Translations under genes and position numbers: made by a program
The notes under the pieces: model-generated
Seen by the model: only the letters and a program-made list of their open reading frames with translations
Databases searched by the model: none
Told to the model about the DNA's origin: nothing
Assembly (NCBI GenBank): GCA_946478635.1
Contig: CAMLCX010000370.1
Span: 1-5,270 of the forward strand
Reading direction: 5' to 3'
DNA: 5,270 nucleotides
Origin: an uncultured Pseudomonadota bacterium
GTDB taxonomy: Bacteria; Desulfobacterota_B; Binatia; UBA9968
Part shown: positions 5,227 to 5,270 of the stretch, piece after piece
Layout of the letters: each line of letters begins with the position of its first letter
Position numbering within the stretch: position 1 is the first letter of the stretch

Positions 5227-5270
5227 ATGAGCACAAGACTTACAACCGACCAGATCGAGCGCTACAGCCG
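5227..5270 (+). CDS. Riboswitch-controlled gene, N-terminus only; possibly MoeB/ThiF/HesA-like E1 enzyme
   Basis: Only 15 residues are visible (MSTRLTTDQIERYSR) before the window ends. The last codon is cut after CG, which still gives Arg. The start is the first ATG after the terminator, with a modest GGCGAG (5217-5222) 4 nt upstream. The pattern 'LT..QIERYSR' matches the start of E1-like adenylyltransferases (MoeB, ThiF, HesA), which typically read IERYSRH followed by a glycine-rich nucleotide-binding loop; these activate sulfur-carrier proteins. A SAM riboswitch upstream fits a sulfur or methionine role, since some bacteria make methionine with a thiocarboxylated ThiS-like protein activated by such an enzyme. 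An alternative is a phytanoyl-CoA dioxygenase-like protein, whose N-termini can look similar. The gene is real with good confidence; the product is a tentative reading of very few residues. Confidence 0.55.
   Translation, partial: MSTRLTTDQIERYS

Noticed and set aside
5021..5236. 71-codon minus-strand open frame across the riboswitch
   Set aside because: It lies entirely over structured riboswitch and terminator sequence whose conservation is explained by the RNA, and it has no family resemblance.

Overview
The window looks like a moderately GC-rich chromosomal segment of a free-living Gram-negative bacterium. It holds a periplasmic binding protein with a Sec signal peptide, a SAM-I riboswitch with an intrinsic terminator, and a GTCATTCCCGC/GCGGGAAT palindromic repeat of a kind common in Desulfobacterota and related soil lineages. 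A delta-proteobacterium-like or Binatota-like source is my best guess, from style only and not from any search.

Layout. Positions 1-4840 are one minus-strand gene cluster, transcribed right to left: a MmgE/PrpD family protein (4840-3389); a second, divergent MmgE/PrpD protein overlapping it by 25 bp (3413-2019); a periplasmic FbpA/AfuA-type ABC substrate-binding protein (1977-958); a 214-bp gap holding a two-hairpin palindromic repeat; and the start of an FbpB/PotB-type ABC permease (743 to beyond the left edge). Positions 4841-5226 form a divergent intergenic region. Its right half encodes, on the plus strand, a sigma70-like promoter, a complete SAM-I (S-box) aptamer, an antiterminator and a terminator. 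The gene it controls starts at 5227, and only its first 15 residues are visible; they resemble the N-terminus of MoeB/ThiF/HesA-type E1 enzymes.

How it works together. The minus-strand cluster reads as an uptake-plus-catabolism cassette. A binding-protein-dependent transporter would import a small, probably carboxylated compound, and two non-identical MmgE/PrpD enzymes (the family of 2-methylcitrate dehydratase, cis-aconitate decarboxylase and iminodisuccinate epimerase) would dehydrate, decarboxylate or epimerise it. The substrate cannot be read from the sequence, and the 'iron(III)' label usual for this transporter class should not be taken literally. The plus-strand unit is separate: it should be switched off when S-adenosylmethionine is plentiful, which suits a sulfur-carrier or methionine-related function for the gene at 5227.

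The most noteworthy points are the completely legible riboswitch with mutually exclusive stems, the tandem MmgE/PrpD pair with a transporter, the Tyr-to-Phe change in one paralogue, and the symmetric double-hairpin repeat inside the cluster.
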